From the NCBI GenBank assembly GCA_965228975.1, contig OZ245851.1, positions 2,604,001 to 2,668,000 of the forward strand: a stretch of 64,000 nucleotides of DNA, in the 5' to 3' direction. Shown piece after piece: positions 25,881 through 34,483 of this stretch; positions within the stretch are counted from its first letter, which is position 1; each line of letters opens with the position of its first letter. The position numbers and the translations under genes are program-made. Under the pieces are notes generated by a model, which was not told the DNA's origin, did not search any database, and saw only the letters and a list, made by a program, of their open reading frames with translations. This stretch comes from JAJFJD01 sp965228975. GTDB lineage: Bacteria; Pseudomonadota; Alphaproteobacteria; UBA8366.

Positions 25881-25908
25881 ATTATAGGGGAATTCAACAT
25901 AGTGTCAA
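25881..25908 (-). promoter_or_regulatory. Near-consensus sigma-70 promoter of rpsM-rpsK-rpoA-rplQ
   Basis: Read leftward: TTGACA, 16 bp, TATAAT, both hexamers perfect. It starts five bases after the adk stop and gives an approximately 140-nt leader before rpsM with a GC-rich potential hairpin (CCGGCG...). It should let alpha-operon genes be made independently of the S10-spc transcript. Confidence 0.8.
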
Positions 25909-25913
25909 ATCTC

Positions 25914-26495
25914 CTATCCGCCCTGCACCAGAGCATCAATAACCGCCGAGACACGCTCGACATCGTCCATGCCGTCGACCGTTTTCAGGATCGACTTGTC
26001 GCGGTAATACGGAAGAATGGGCTCCGTCCGTTCATGATAGACGGCAAGCCGTTTCTTCAACGTCTCTACATTGTCGTCGGCGCGCGCGCTCCCGGCGGCG
26101 GCCCCTTCGGCAGCACGGCCGGCAATCCGGGAAACCAGCAAATCGTCAGGCACCGAAAGCTCGATGACGTAATCGAGCGCCAGTCCCTTTTCCGCCAAGA
26201 GCTTGTCCAGCGCCTCCGCCTGCGGAACCGTCCGGGGGAAACCATCCAGGATGAAGCCGTTCGCGCAATCCGGTTCGTCGATGCGGTTTGAGATAATCTC
26301 GACCATAACGTCGTCCGGCATGAGCTGGCCGTCTTCAATCACAGCCTTGGCCCGTTGACCGATCTCCGATCCAGAAGCAGCCGCAGCGCGGAGCATTTCA
26401 CCTGTCGACAACTGAACAACACCATACTTGTCCACCAGACGCTGGGCTTGTGTGCCCTTGCCAGCGCCTGGCGGCCCCAACAAAACGATATTCAT
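25914..26495 (-). CDS. adk: Adenylate kinase
   Basis: Interconverts ATP+AMP and 2 ADP. The 193-residue protein has the P-loop GPPGAGKGTQA (residues 7-17), the AMP-binding LSTGEMLRAA and GFILDGFPRTVPQAEAL, and a short LID region, so it is the short-type adenylate kinase without a zinc-binding LID. Its start overlaps secY by 4 bp (ATGA), the usual secY-adk arrangement. Confidence 0.97.
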   Translation of the reverse strand: MNIVLLGPPGAGKGTQAQRLVDKYGVVQLSTGEMLRAAAASGSEIGQRAKAVIEDGQLMPDDVMVEIISNRIDEPDCANGFILDGFPRTVPQAEALDKLLAEKGLALDYVIELSVPDDLLVSRIAGRAAEGAAAGSARADDNVETLKKRLAVYHERTEPILPYYRDKSILKTVDGMDDVERVSAVIDALVQGG

Positions 26496-27835
26496 CCCCG
26501 CCGTCCCCGGAGCTTGGACTTCTTGATCAACCCTTCATATTGATGGGCCAACAGATGCGAATGGACTTGTCCGACGGTATCCATTGTCACCGTTACCACG
26601 ATAAGCAGGCTCGTACCGCCGAAGTAGAACGGCACCGAATATTGCGAAATCAGCCATTCCGGAATGATACAGATCACCGACAGGTAGATCGCCCCGATGA
26701 CGGTCAGCCGCGTGAGCACGAAATCCAAGTAATCCGCCGTGTTCTTGCCCGGCCGGATGCCCGGGATGAACCCGCCATACTGTTTCAGGTTATCCGCGGT
26801 TTCCTTCGGGTTGAAAACGATTGCGGTGTAGAAGAAGGCGAAGAACACGATCATCGAGACATAAATCAACAGAAACAGCGGCTGGCCGCGGCCCAACAGG
26901 GCGTTGACCGTATTCAGCCATTCCGGCCCCTGCCCACCCGAGAAGTTCGCGACCGTCAGCGGCAACAGCAGCAACGAACTGGCGAAAATCGGCGGGATAA
27001 CGCCGGACGTGTTCAGCTTCAACGGCAGGTGCGAGGACTCCCCGCCGAACATGCGGTTACCGACCTGCCGTTTGGGATATTGGACCACGATACGCCGCTG
27101 CGCCCGCTCGACGAAAACGATGATCATGATCACCACGATCGAAAGCACCAGGAAGCCGATGATCGCGATGGTCGGCAGCGCGCCCGTGCGGCCCAAATCC
27201 AGGGTGCCGGCCAAAGCCGATGGCAATTCCGCCACGATGCCCGCGAAAATGATTAGTGAGATACCGTTGCCGACGCCGCGCTGGGTCACCTGCTCGCCGA
27301 GCCACATCAGGAAGATCGTGCCACCGACCAACGTAATGACCGTGGTCGCGCGGAAGAACACGCCGGGCGACATCACGGCCGCGCCCGCGCTGCTTTGCAT
27401 ACTCTCAAGCCCGACCGCCAGCCCATAGGCCTGGAAGGTGGCCAGGAAAACCGTGCCGTAGCGCGTGTATTGATTGATCTTCTTGCGGCCGGCCTCGCCC
27501 TCTTTCTTGAGCTGCTCCAGCTTCGGCGACACGGCCTGCATCAACTGCATGATAATGGCGGCCGAGATATACGGCATGATGTTCAGCGCGAAAATCGACA
27601 TTCGGCTCAGCGCGCCACCCGCGAACACATCGAACATGCCGATGATGCCGCCCTGCTGCTGCGAGAACAGGTCCTGCAGCACGATGGTATCGATACCGGG
27701 AAGCGGGATATACGTGCCGAAACGGTAAATGACCAAAGCGCCCAGCGTGAACCAGATCCGCTTTTTCAACTCCGTCGCCTTCTTCAAGGCCCCGAGGTTA
27801 AAGTTCGACGCTAACTGTTCGGCCGCTGATGCCAT
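26492..27835 (-). CDS. secY: Protein translocase subunit SecY
   Basis: Central pore of the Sec translocon, 447 residues with ten predicted membrane helices. Recognisable stretches are RIWFTLGALVIYRFGTYIPLPGID near the start, the plug-region FAGGALSRMSIFALNIMPYISAAI and cytoplasmic loop VERAQRRIVVQYPKRQVG. It follows rplO and overlaps adk, as in other proteobacteria. Confidence 0.98.
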   Translation of the reverse strand: MASAAEQLASNFNLGALKKATELKKRIWFTLGALVIYRFGTYIPLPGIDTIVLQDLFSQQQGGIIGMFDVFAGGALSRMSIFALNIMPYISAAIIMQLMQAVSPKLEQLKKEGEAGRKKINQYTRYGTVFLATFQAYGLAVGLESMQSSAGAAVMSPGVFFRATTVITLVGGTIFLMWLGEQVTQRGVGNGISLIIFAGIVAELPSALAGTLDLGRTGALPTIAIIGFLVLSIVVIMIIVFVERAQRRIVVQYPKRQVGNRMFGGESSHLPLKLNTSGVIPPIFASSLLLLPLTVANFSGGQGPEWLNTVNALLGRGQPLFLLIYVSMIVFFAFFYTAIVFNPKETADNLKQYGGFIPGIRPGKNTADYLDFVLTRLTVIGAIYLSVICIIPEWLISQYSVPFYFGGTSLLIVVTVTMDTVGQVHSHLLAHQYEGLIKKSKLRGRRG

Positions 27836-27876
27836 GCCAGTGTATCCCGTTTGCCGCTAAACGCGACCGCCTGTGG

Positions 27877-28425
27877 TCAAGCGCTCGCGTCCTCGGACTT
27901 TTCCGACTTCGCGTTCTTGCCGCCCTTGCCGTCCGTCTTCTTGACGTGCTTGCCGTCCTGCTTCGGCCTGGCGACTACCGTGACCTTACCGCCCGCCTTT
28001 TCAACGGCTTCAATGGCCGATTTCGACGCGCCGGCAACCTCAATTGTCACATTGGCCTTGATCTCGCCTTTTGCAAGAAGGCGCACGCCATCGTGCAGGC
28101 GGCGAATCACACCCGCCTCAACCAAAACGTCACCGTTGATCGGCTTCTTCGCGTCGATCTTCTTCGCGTCGATCGCCTGTTGCAGCCGCCCGACATTCAG
28201 CTCCGCGAACCGAAGCCGGAAAACATTGGTGAATCCGCGCTTTGGGACACGACGGTAGAGCGGCATCTGTCCGCCCTCGAAGCCCTTGATGGATACGCCG
28301 GAACGGGACTTCTGCCCCTTATGGCCAACGCCCGAGGTTCCGCCGGTACCCGAGCCGGTGCCCCGGCCGACACGCTTGCGGACGGGCCGAGCCCCCGCAT
28401 TGTCGGAGATTTCGTTGAGTTTCAT
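27877..28425 (-). CDS. rplO: 50S ribosomal protein L15 with lysine-rich C-terminal tail
   Basis: A 182-residue L15: MKLNEISDNAGARPVRKRVGRG then the glycine-rich GTGGTSGVGHKGQKSRSG. Beyond the usual end near residue 152 there is a charged tail (KKTDGKGGKNAKSEKSEDASA). The extension is longer than the roughly 145-155 residues common for L15. Confidence 0.96.
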   Translation of the reverse strand: MKLNEISDNAGARPVRKRVGRGTGSGTGGTSGVGHKGQKSRSGVSIKGFEGGQMPLYRRVPKRGFTNVFRLRFAELNVGRLQQAIDAKKIDAKKPINGDVLVEAGVIRRLHDGVRLLAKGEIKANVTIEVAGASKSAIEAVEKAGGKVTVVARPKQDGKHVKKTDGKGGKNAKSEKSEDASA

Positions 28426-28451
28426 ACCTTGAACCCTTGTCCTGCCGGCGC

Positions 28452-28646
28452 CTAATTCGCGTCTTCGACTCGCACCAGGTGTTGAACCTTGTTGATCATC
28501 CCGCGAACCGATGGCGTATCTTCGAGTTCGCTCGTCTTGTGCATCTTGTTGAGACCGAGTCCCACCAACGTCGCCCGCTGATCCTTACGGCGCCGAATGG
28601 GGCTGCCGATCTGCGTCACTCGCACGGTTTTCTTCGACTCAGGCAT
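28452..28646 (-). CDS. rpmD: 50S ribosomal protein L30
   Basis: A 64-residue L30 with VRVTQIGSPIRRRKDQRATLVGLGLNK and the conserved SVRGMINKVQHLVRV. Its start overlaps the rpsE end by 8 bp, implying coupled translation. Confidence 0.97.
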   Translation of the reverse strand: MPESKKTVRVTQIGSPIRRRKDQRATLVGLGLNKMHKTSELEDTPSVRGMINKVQHLVRVEDAN

Positions 28647-29253
28647 TCGTCTGCTCCCGCTCGGCCGACGTCTCTTCGCGGCGACCGACGATCTCGCCCA
28701 CCTTCTTGCCGCGGCGATTCGCGACTTGGCGGGGCGAATTGCAGTTCATCAACGCCGCGAAGGTCGCCTTGATCATGTTGTGCGAATTGGACGTCCCGAC
28801 CGACTTGGCAACCACGTCCTGCACGCCCAGGGCCTCGAAGACGGCGCGCATCGGGCCGCCGGCGATGATGCCGGTTCCCGACGGTGCATTCCGCAGAACC
28901 ACGCGTCCGGCGCCGAAACGGCCGGTCACGTCGTGATGCAGCGTCCGGCCTTCGCGCAGCGGCACCCGGATGAGCGACTTCCGCGCCCGTTCGGTCGCCT
29001 TGCGGATGGCTTCCGGCACCTCGCGGGCCTTGCCGAGACCGAAGCCGACCCGGCCCTTGCCGTCGCCGACGACGACAACCGCCGAAAATCCGAAGCGGCG
29101 TCCGCCCTTGACGACCTTGGCGACACGGTTGATGCCGACGAGCTTCTCAATGAATTCCTGCTCGTTGCGGTCATCCCGCGATCCGCGCCCTCTTCCGCGT
29201 CCCTGTCCGCGCCCTTGCGGTCCTTGTCCGCGTCCTTGCGGTGGTTGAGCCAT
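28639..29253 (-). CDS. rpsE: 30S ribosomal protein S5 with RG-repeat N-terminal extension
   Basis: A 204-residue S5. The double-stranded-RNA-binding part (FIEKLVGINRVAKVVKGGRRFGFSAVVVVGDGKGRVG) and the C-terminal domain (RNAPSGTGIIAGGPMRAVFEALGVQDVV) are normal. Before them lie about 30 residues made of repeated GRGQ/GRGR units (residues 7-26), encoded by short tandem repeats in the DNA. Such RG-rich extensions are not part of the E. coli protein. Confidence 0.95.
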   Translation of the reverse strand: MAQPPQGRGQGPQGRGQGRGRGRGSRDDRNEQEFIEKLVGINRVAKVVKGGRRFGFSAVVVVGDGKGRVGFGLGKAREVPEAIRKATERARKSLIRVPLREGRTLHHDVTGRFGAGRVVLRNAPSGTGIIAGGPMRAVFEALGVQDVVAKSVGTSNSHNMIKATFAALMNCNSPRQVANRRGKKVGEIVGRREETSAEREQTNA

Positions 29254-29268
29254 TACCCGCGTCCCTTC

Positions 29269-29628
29269 CTAAAACTTCAGCCCACCTTCGCGGGCAGCTT
29301 CGGCCAGAGCCTTGATCCGGCCGTGATAATTGTATCCGCCCCGGTCGAATACCACATCCGATACGCCCGCCTTGGACGCGCGGTCGGCGATCTCCTTACC
29401 GATGGCGGTTGCGGCCTCGATGGTCGCTCCCGTCTTCAACTTGCCGCGCAGGTCCTTGTCGACCGATGACGCGGCAACCAACGTGCGGCCATCGCCGTCA
29501 TCGACGATCTGCACGTAGATATGCTTGCTCGAACGGAATACCGACAAACGCGGCTTGCCGTTCGCGCGGCGCCTTAGGTTGTACCGATTCCGCCGCTTGC
29601 GACGTTCGAAGAGTTTTCGTGAATTCAT
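29269..29628 (-). CDS. rplR: 50S ribosomal protein L18
   Basis: A 119-residue L18, the 5S rRNA-binding partner of L5, with KPRLSVFRSSKHIYVQIVDD and the C-terminal VVFDRGGYNYHGRIKALAEAAREGGLKF. Confidence 0.98.
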   Translation of the reverse strand: MNSRKLFERRKRRNRYNLRRRANGKPRLSVFRSSKHIYVQIVDDGDGRTLVAASSVDKDLRGKLKTGATIEAATAIGKEIADRASKAGVSDVVFDRGGYNYHGRIKALAEAAREGGLKF

Positions 29629-29639
29629 CGCCGCCGTTC

Positions 29640-30179
29640 CTACTTTTTCTTACCTTCTTTACGCAGGATGATCTCATCCTGGTATTTGATGCCCTTGCCT
29701 TTGTACGGCTCCGGCCCGCGGAAACCGCGGATGACGCTCGCCACCTGGCCGACGCGCTGTTTGTCGGCGCCGCTGATCGCGATGATCGATTGCCGGTCGC
29801 CCTCAAGTGCGATCTTCACGCCCTCCGGGATGTCGAAGCCGATGTCATGGCTATACCCAAGCTGCAGATTGAGCTTCTTGCCCTGCACCTGCGCGCGGTA
29901 GCCGACGCCATTGATCTCGAGTCGCTTGGTGAACCCTTCGGAGACCCCAACGACCGCATTGTCGACCAGACTGCGGATGGTGCCCCAGAGCGCCCGCGCC
30001 TTCTTGGTGCTGCCGACGGGATTGACGTTGACCTTCCCGTCCTTCAGCTCGACCGTCACCTCGTCGGTGAACGTCACTTGAAGCTCGCCAAGCTTGCCCT
30101 TCGCGGTCAGGATATTACCGGCCAGCGAGACCTCGACGCCGTCGGGAACCGTGACCGGATATTTGCCAACACGTGACAT
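29640..30179 (-). CDS. rplF: 50S ribosomal protein L6
   Basis: A 179-residue L6 starting MSRVGKYPVTVPDGVEVSLAG; the C-terminal rRNA-binding GPEPYKGKGIKYQDEIILRKEGKK is intact. Confidence 0.98.
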   Translation of the reverse strand: MSRVGKYPVTVPDGVEVSLAGNILTAKGKLGELQVTFTDEVTVELKDGKVNVNPVGSTKKARALWGTIRSLVDNAVVGVSEGFTKRLEINGVGYRAQVQGKKLNLQLGYSHDIGFDIPEGVKIALEGDRQSIIAISGADKQRVGQVASVIRGFRGPEPYKGKGIKYQDEIILRKEGKKK

Positions 30180-30188
30180 CGTTCTCTC

Positions 30189-30587
30189 CTAAAACACCCG
30201 GCAGAGCACTTCGCCGCCGACATTGGCTTCGCGTGCTTCCGCATCCGACATTACGCCGCGCGGCGTCGACAGGATCGAAATGCCCAGACCGTTATAGATC
30301 CGCTGCAAGTCCTTGATCTTGGAGTACACCCGCCGGCCCGGCCGCGACACGCGACTGATCTCGCGAATGACCGGCTCGCCTTCCGAATACTTCAATTCGA
30401 TGGTCAGCTCGGGAATGCCCTGACGCAATTCCGCCCAACTGAACCCACGAATGAATCCTTCACGTTCCAGCACACCGAGGACGTTGGCCCGGAACTTGGA
30501 AGCCGGGCAGCTCACGGTGTTCTTGCCGACCCGCTGCGCATTCCGGATGCGCGTGAGCATATCGCCCATAGGATCGCTCATCGACAT
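30189..30587 (-). CDS. rpsH: 30S ribosomal protein S8
   Basis: A 132-residue S8 with SDPMGDMLTRIRNAQRVGKNTV and the 16S/spc-mRNA-binding C-terminus ISILSTPRGVMSDAEAREANVGGEVLCRVF. In E. coli S8 represses the spc operon; whether that holds here cannot be seen. An in-frame ATG two codons further in is an alternative start. Confidence 0.98.
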   Translation of the reverse strand: MSMSDPMGDMLTRIRNAQRVGKNTVSCPASKFRANVLGVLEREGFIRGFSWAELRQGIPELTIELKYSEGEPVIREISRVSRPGRRVYSKIKDLQRIYNGLGISILSTPRGVMSDAEAREANVGGEVLCRVF

Positions 30588-30600
30588 TACAGTCTATCTC

Positions 30601-30906
30601 CTACCAACTGGCCTTAACCATGCCGGGGATCTGCCCCGACGACGCGAGATCGCGCAAAGCAATGCGAGAAATCTTGAACTTGCGGTAATACGCGCGCGGG
30701 CGTCCCGACAACTCGCAACGATTGCGGATGCGAATCGGCGCTGAATTCCGCGGCAATTCCGCGAGTTTCAAACGGGCGTCGAAACGTTCTTCCGCCGGGA
30801 GTTCCCGGTTGCTTGCGATTGCCTTGAGCCGCGCCCGTTTGGACGCGAACTTCTTCGACATCCGCACTCGACGCTTGTTCTTCTCGATCGCGCTTTTCTT
30901 GGCCAT
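30601..30906 (-). CDS. rpsN: 30S ribosomal protein S14 (zinc-free form)
   Basis: A 101-residue S14 of the long type lacking the paired CxxC zinc motif (only one Cys, in RNRCELSGRPRAYYRKFKISRI). Confidence 0.98.
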   Translation of the reverse strand: MAKKSAIEKNKRRVRMSKKFASKRARLKAIASNRELPAEERFDARLKLAELPRNSAPIRIRNRCELSGRPRAYYRKFKISRIALRDLASSGQIPGMVKASW

Positions 30907-30932
30907 ATGTAACCTGCTCCTCCGCCAGACGC

Positions 30933-31490
30933 TTAATTCTGGAACGGTAAATCGAAACCTTTGAGAAGCAGCCGTGCTTCATCATCGGTCTGTGCTGTGG
31001 TGCAAATCACGATATCCATGCCGCGAATTGCATCCACCTTGTCGTAGTCGATTTCCGGGAAAACGATCTGTTCCTTGAGCCCCAAGGCATAGTTGCCGTT
31101 GCCGTCGAAGCTGTTGGGAGACAATCCCCGAAAATCCCGGACGCGCGGCAGGGCCACCGTGACCAGCCGGTCCAGGAACTCGTACATCCGGTCGCGCCGT
31201 AGCGTGACCTTGGCGCCAATCGGCATCCCTTCGCGAAGCTTGAAGTTCGCGATCGACTGCCGGGCGCGCGTCACAATCGGCTTCTGGCCGCTGACCGCGG
31301 CGATATCCGCGCAAACGGCATCGATCTTCTTCGAATCGCCGACCGCCTCGCCGACGCCGACATTGACGACGATCTTATCCAGCCGCGGAACGGACATCGG
31401 ATTCGCGTATTTGAATTCATCGATCAGAGATTGCCGCACGGCACTCTGATAATGCTCTTTCAGCCGCGGTGTGTATTCAGTCTCAGCCAT
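30933..31490 (-). CDS. rplE: 50S ribosomal protein L5
   Basis: A 185-residue L5 binding 5S rRNA, with PRLDKIVVNVGVGEAVGDSK and FPEIDYDKVDAIRGMDIVICTTAQTDDEARLLL. Confidence 0.98.
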   Translation of the reverse strand: MAETEYTPRLKEHYQSAVRQSLIDEFKYANPMSVPRLDKIVVNVGVGEAVGDSKKIDAVCADIAAVSGQKPIVTRARQSIANFKLREGMPIGAKVTLRRDRMYEFLDRLVTVALPRVRDFRGLSPNSFDGNGNYALGLKEQIVFPEIDYDKVDAIRGMDIVICTTAQTDDEARLLLKGFDLPFQN

Positions 31491-31507
31491 CAGCTCGCAC
31501 TACCTTC

Positions 31508-31825
31508 TTAACTGTCGATGACTTCGCCGGACCGCTTCGCGTAACGCACCTTGCGGTCCCCATCGAGCATCTTGAAGCCGACACGCGTCGGCTTGTCGTC
31601 CTTCGGGTCGAGATGCGCCACGTTCGACACGTGAACCGACGCCTCTTTCTCGACGATCCCGCCGGCCGCCGTCTGTGAGGGCGCGGTATGGCGCTTCACC
31701 ATATTCACGCCGGACACGATGACGCGCTTGTCCTTCGGCAGGACCTGGACCACCTCGCCCGACTTGCCCTTGTCCTTGCCGGTGAGCATGACGACGCGAT
31801 CGCCTTTTCTTACTTTTGCCGCCAT
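31508..31825 (-). CDS. rplX: 50S ribosomal protein L24
   Basis: A 105-residue L24 with the KOW stretch VRKGDRVVMLTGKDKGKSGEVVQVLPKD. The ATG at 31825 shares its first base with the rplN stop (TGATG); a GTG one codon earlier is not needed. Confidence 0.97.
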   Translation of the reverse strand: MAAKVRKGDRVVMLTGKDKGKSGEVVQVLPKDKRVIVSGVNMVKRHTAPSQTAAGGIVEKEASVHVSNVAHLDPKDDKPTRVGFKMLDGDRKVRYAKRSGEVIDS

Positions 31826-32193
31826 CACAACACCTCGGGCGCTAGCGAAATAATCTTCATGAACTGCTTCTGCCGCAGCTCGCGCGTGACCGGGCCGAAG
31901 ATACGGGTGCCGATCGGTTCCTGCTGATTGTTGATCAGCACCGCCGCATTGCGGTCGAAACGGATCGCGGTGCCGTCGTCCCGGCGCACTTCCTTGGCCG
32001 TCCGGACGATAACCGCCTTATGGATGTCACCCTTCTTCACACGGCCGCGCGGAATGGCTTCCTTGACGGACACGACGATGATGTCGCCGATCCCAGCGGT
32101 CATCCGTTTGGATCCGCCGAGCACCTTGATGCATTGGACCCGGCGAGCACCGGAATTGTCCGCGACATCAAGATTGGTTTGCATCTGGATCAT
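31825..32193 (-). CDS. rplN: 50S ribosomal protein L14
   Basis: A 122-residue L14, standard length, beginning MIQMQTNLDVADNSGAR with GDIIVVSVKEAIPRGRVKKGD and the C-terminal FMKIISLAPEVL. Confidence 0.98.
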   Translation of the reverse strand: MIQMQTNLDVADNSGARRVQCIKVLGGSKRMTAGIGDIIVVSVKEAIPRGRVKKGDIHKAVIVRTAKEVRRDDGTAIRFDRNAAVLINNQQEPIGTRIFGPVTRELRQKQFMKIISLAPEVL

Positions 32194-32217
32194 GACTTAC
32201 CTTCCTCCGCGCCCGCT

Positions 32218-32457
32218 CTACCCTGCGGTCTCGCCCAGAATTTCCCAGCGCTTGCGCTTGGAAAGCGGCCGACATTCGCGAATACGGACCAGATCACCGG
32301 CCTTGCTCGCGTTGCCCTCATCATGCGCCATGTACTTCTTCGACCGGCGAATGAACTTCTTATACAAAGGGTGTTTCACCAGACGCTCGACCTTGACGAC
32401 GACCGTCTTGTCTTTCGCGTCCTTTTGGACAACTCCCTGAAATACACGTCTTGGCAT
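32218..32457 (-). CDS. rpsQ: 30S ribosomal protein S17
   Basis: A 79-residue S17 with FQGVVQKDAKDKTVVVKVERLVKHPLYKKF and IRECRPLSKRKRWEIL. Confidence 0.98.
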   Translation of the reverse strand: MPRRVFQGVVQKDAKDKTVVVKVERLVKHPLYKKFIRRSKKYMAHDEGNASKAGDLVRIRECRPLSKRKRWEILGETAG

Positions 32458-32469
32458 TTGGCCGATCCT

Positions 32470-32664
32470 CTACGATGCCGGTTTGCGCGTGTGCAGCGTC
32501 GTCTTTATGCGTGCGATATCGCGCCGCACTTCACGAATACGCGCCGTATTCTCAAGCTGGCCGCTCGCTTGCTGGAAACGAAGGTTGAACGCTTCCTTCC
32601 GCAGGTCGAGCAACATTTCGCCCAATTCGTCGTCGGTCTTCTGGCGGACATCCTCGGCTTTCAT
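32470..32664 (-). CDS. rpmC: 50S ribosomal protein L29
   Basis: A 64-residue two-helix L29: MKAEDVRQKTDDELGEMLLDLRKEAFNLRFQ and ARIREVRRDIARIKTTL. It sits near the tunnel exit and follows rplP by 9 bp. Confidence 0.98.
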   Translation of the reverse strand: MKAEDVRQKTDDELGEMLLDLRKEAFNLRFQQASGQLENTARIREVRRDIARIKTTLHTRKPAS

Positions 32665-32673
32665 CGAATGCTC

Positions 32674-33087
32674 CTAGCCTCCCAACCGCGTGACGAATTT
32701 GGTCTTCAACGGCAGCTTCGCCGCCGCCAATTCGAAAGCCTTGCGGGCGATTTCCTTGTCCACGCCGTCCAACTCGAACATGACGCGGCCCGGCTTGACC
32801 CGGCACATCCAGTATTCGGGCGACCCCTTACCCTTACCCATCCGGACTTCGGCGGGCTTTTGGCTGACCGGGACATCCGGGAACACGCGGATCCACACAC
32901 GGCCCGCGCGGCGGATATGACGCGTGATCGCCCGGCGGGCGGCCTCGATCTGACGGGCCGTCACGCGCCCCGGCGTGATCGCCTTGAGGCCGTAACTGCC
33001 GAAATTGATGTCCGTGCCGCCTTTGGCCATGCCACGGACACGGCCTTTATGCTGCTTTCGGAACTTCGTTCTCTTTGGACTTAGCAT
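32674..33087 (-). CDS. rplP: 50S ribosomal protein L16
   Basis: A 137-residue L16 with MLSPKRTKFRKQHKGRVRGMAKGGTDINFGSYGLKA and the IRVFPDVPVSQKPAEVRMGKGKGSPEYW stretch that includes the conserved basic segment near the A site. Confidence 0.98.
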   Translation of the reverse strand: MLSPKRTKFRKQHKGRVRGMAKGGTDINFGSYGLKAITPGRVTARQIEAARRAITRHIRRAGRVWIRVFPDVPVSQKPAEVRMGKGKGSPEYWMCRVKPGRVMFELDGVDKEIARKAFELAAAKLPLKTKFVTRLGG

Positions 33088-33127
33088 TGGTCCCTATCTC
33101 ACCTTCTTCGCGTCGCCGGCAAAACGC

Positions 33128-33802
33128 CTAGCGAAGCTGCTGCTCCTGGAGGCGCTTGTCTTGCGCCATCGGGTCATGCGCAAGAATCTCGCCCTTGAAC
33201 ACCCACACCTTCACGCCGCACGCGCCATAGGTCGTCTTCGCGGTCGCCGTGCCGTAATCGATATCGGCGCGCAACGTGTGGAGCGGCACGCGGCCTTCGC
33301 GATACCACTCGGTCCGGGCAATCTCGGCGCCGCCGAGGCGGCCGCCGCAGTTGATCCGGATGCCCTCGGCGCCAAGCCGCATGGCCGACTGCACCGCACG
33401 CTTCATCGCGCGGCGGAATGCGACACGGCGCACCAATTGCTGGGCGATATTTTCGGCGACGAGTTTCGCGTCGATTTCCGGCTTGCGGATCTCCACGATG
33501 TTCAGCGCGACCTCGCCTTCGGTCATCTTGGCGACGTCCTGGCGCAGCTTTTCGATATCCGCGCCTTTCTTGCCGATGACGACGCCCGGCCGCGCGGTAT
33601 GGATCGTGATGCGCGCCTTCTTCGCGGGGCGCTCGATGACCACGCGGGATACCCCGGCTTGGCTGAGACGGTCCATGATGTATTCGCGCAGCTTGAGGTC
33701 CTGATGCAGAAGCTCGCCATACTCCCGGCCGGCAAACCACCGTGAATCCCAAGTCCTGTTGATCCCGAGCCGAAGCCCGACGGGGCTAACTTTATGGCCC
33801 AT
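33128..33802 (-). CDS. rpsC: 30S ribosomal protein S3
   Basis: A 224-residue S3 starting MGHKVSPVGLRLGINRTWDSRWFAG; the KH domain shows VVIGKKGADIEKLRQDVAKM. It overlaps the rplV stop by one base. Confidence 0.98.
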   Translation of the reverse strand: MGHKVSPVGLRLGINRTWDSRWFAGREYGELLHQDLKLREYIMDRLSQAGVSRVVIERPAKKARITIHTARPGVVIGKKGADIEKLRQDVAKMTEGEVALNIVEIRKPEIDAKLVAENIAQQLVRRVAFRRAMKRAVQSAMRLGAEGIRINCGGRLGGAEIARTEWYREGRVPLHTLRADIDYGTATAKTTYGACGVKVWVFKGEILAHDPMAQDKRLQEQQLR

Positions 33803-34182
33803 TATTCGGCCTCCTCGCGTTCCTTGACCACCACGGTCAAATTGCTCATCGGCTTCTGAATTCGGCCGACACGTCCCCGCGCCCTTGCGCGAAACCGCTT
33901 CATCACCAGCGTCTTGCCGACGAACGCTTCCTTTACGAACAAGCGATCGACATCGAGCTGATGGTTGTTCTCGGCGTTGGCGATCGCCGATTCCAGAACC
34001 TTCCGCACGTCGTTGGCGACACGCCGGTTCGAAAACGTCAACTCGGCCAGCGCCGCATCGGCGTTCTTGCCGCGAATCGCCGCCGCAACCACATTCAACT
34101 TCTGGGGACTCGTCCGGATGTGCCGCGAGATCGCCCGCGCCTCGTCATCGCTCAACCGGCGTTCGCCCTTCGGTTTACCCAT
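33802..34182 (-). CDS. rplV: 50S ribosomal protein L22
   Basis: A 126-residue L22 with RHIRTSPQKLNVVAAAIRGKNADAALAEL and the tunnel-loop FRARARGRVGRIQKPMSNLTVVV. ATG 34182 is chosen; the longer frame to 34266 would run into rpsS and lacks family similarity. Confidence 0.96.
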   Translation of the reverse strand: MGKPKGERRLSDDEARAISRHIRTSPQKLNVVAAAIRGKNADAALAELTFSNRRVANDVRKVLESAIANAENNHQLDVDRLFVKEAFVGKTLVMKRFRARARGRVGRIQKPMSNLTVVVKEREEAE

Positions 34183-34186
34183 CGCC

Positions 34187-34465
34187 TCAGCCTCTCTTCG
34201 CCTTCTTGTCGGCCGCATGGCCATAGAAGGTCCGGGTCGGCGAAAATTCGCCGAACTTATGCCCAATCATGTTTTCGGTGACCAACACCGGAATGAACTT
34301 TTGGCCGTTGTACACGCCGAAGGTCAGCCCCACGAATTGCGGCAAGATCGTCGACCGCCGCGACCATGTCTTGATCACGTCGTTCCGGCCGGAACCGCGG
34401 GCCGCCTCTGCCTTTTTCAGCAGATACCCGTCTACAAATGGACCTTTCCATACGGATCGCGCCAC
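34187..34465 (-). CDS. rpsS: 30S ribosomal protein S19
   Basis: A 92-residue S19: MARSVWKGPFVDGYLLKKAE and KTWSRRSTILPQFVGLTFGVYNGQKFIPVLVTENMIGHKFGEF. Confidence 0.98.
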   Translation of the reverse strand: MARSVWKGPFVDGYLLKKAEAARGSGRNDVIKTWSRRSTILPQFVGLTFGVYNGQKFIPVLVTENMIGHKFGEFSPTRTFYGHAADKKAKRG

Positions 34466-34483
34466 GACTGTCTACTCCTGTCT

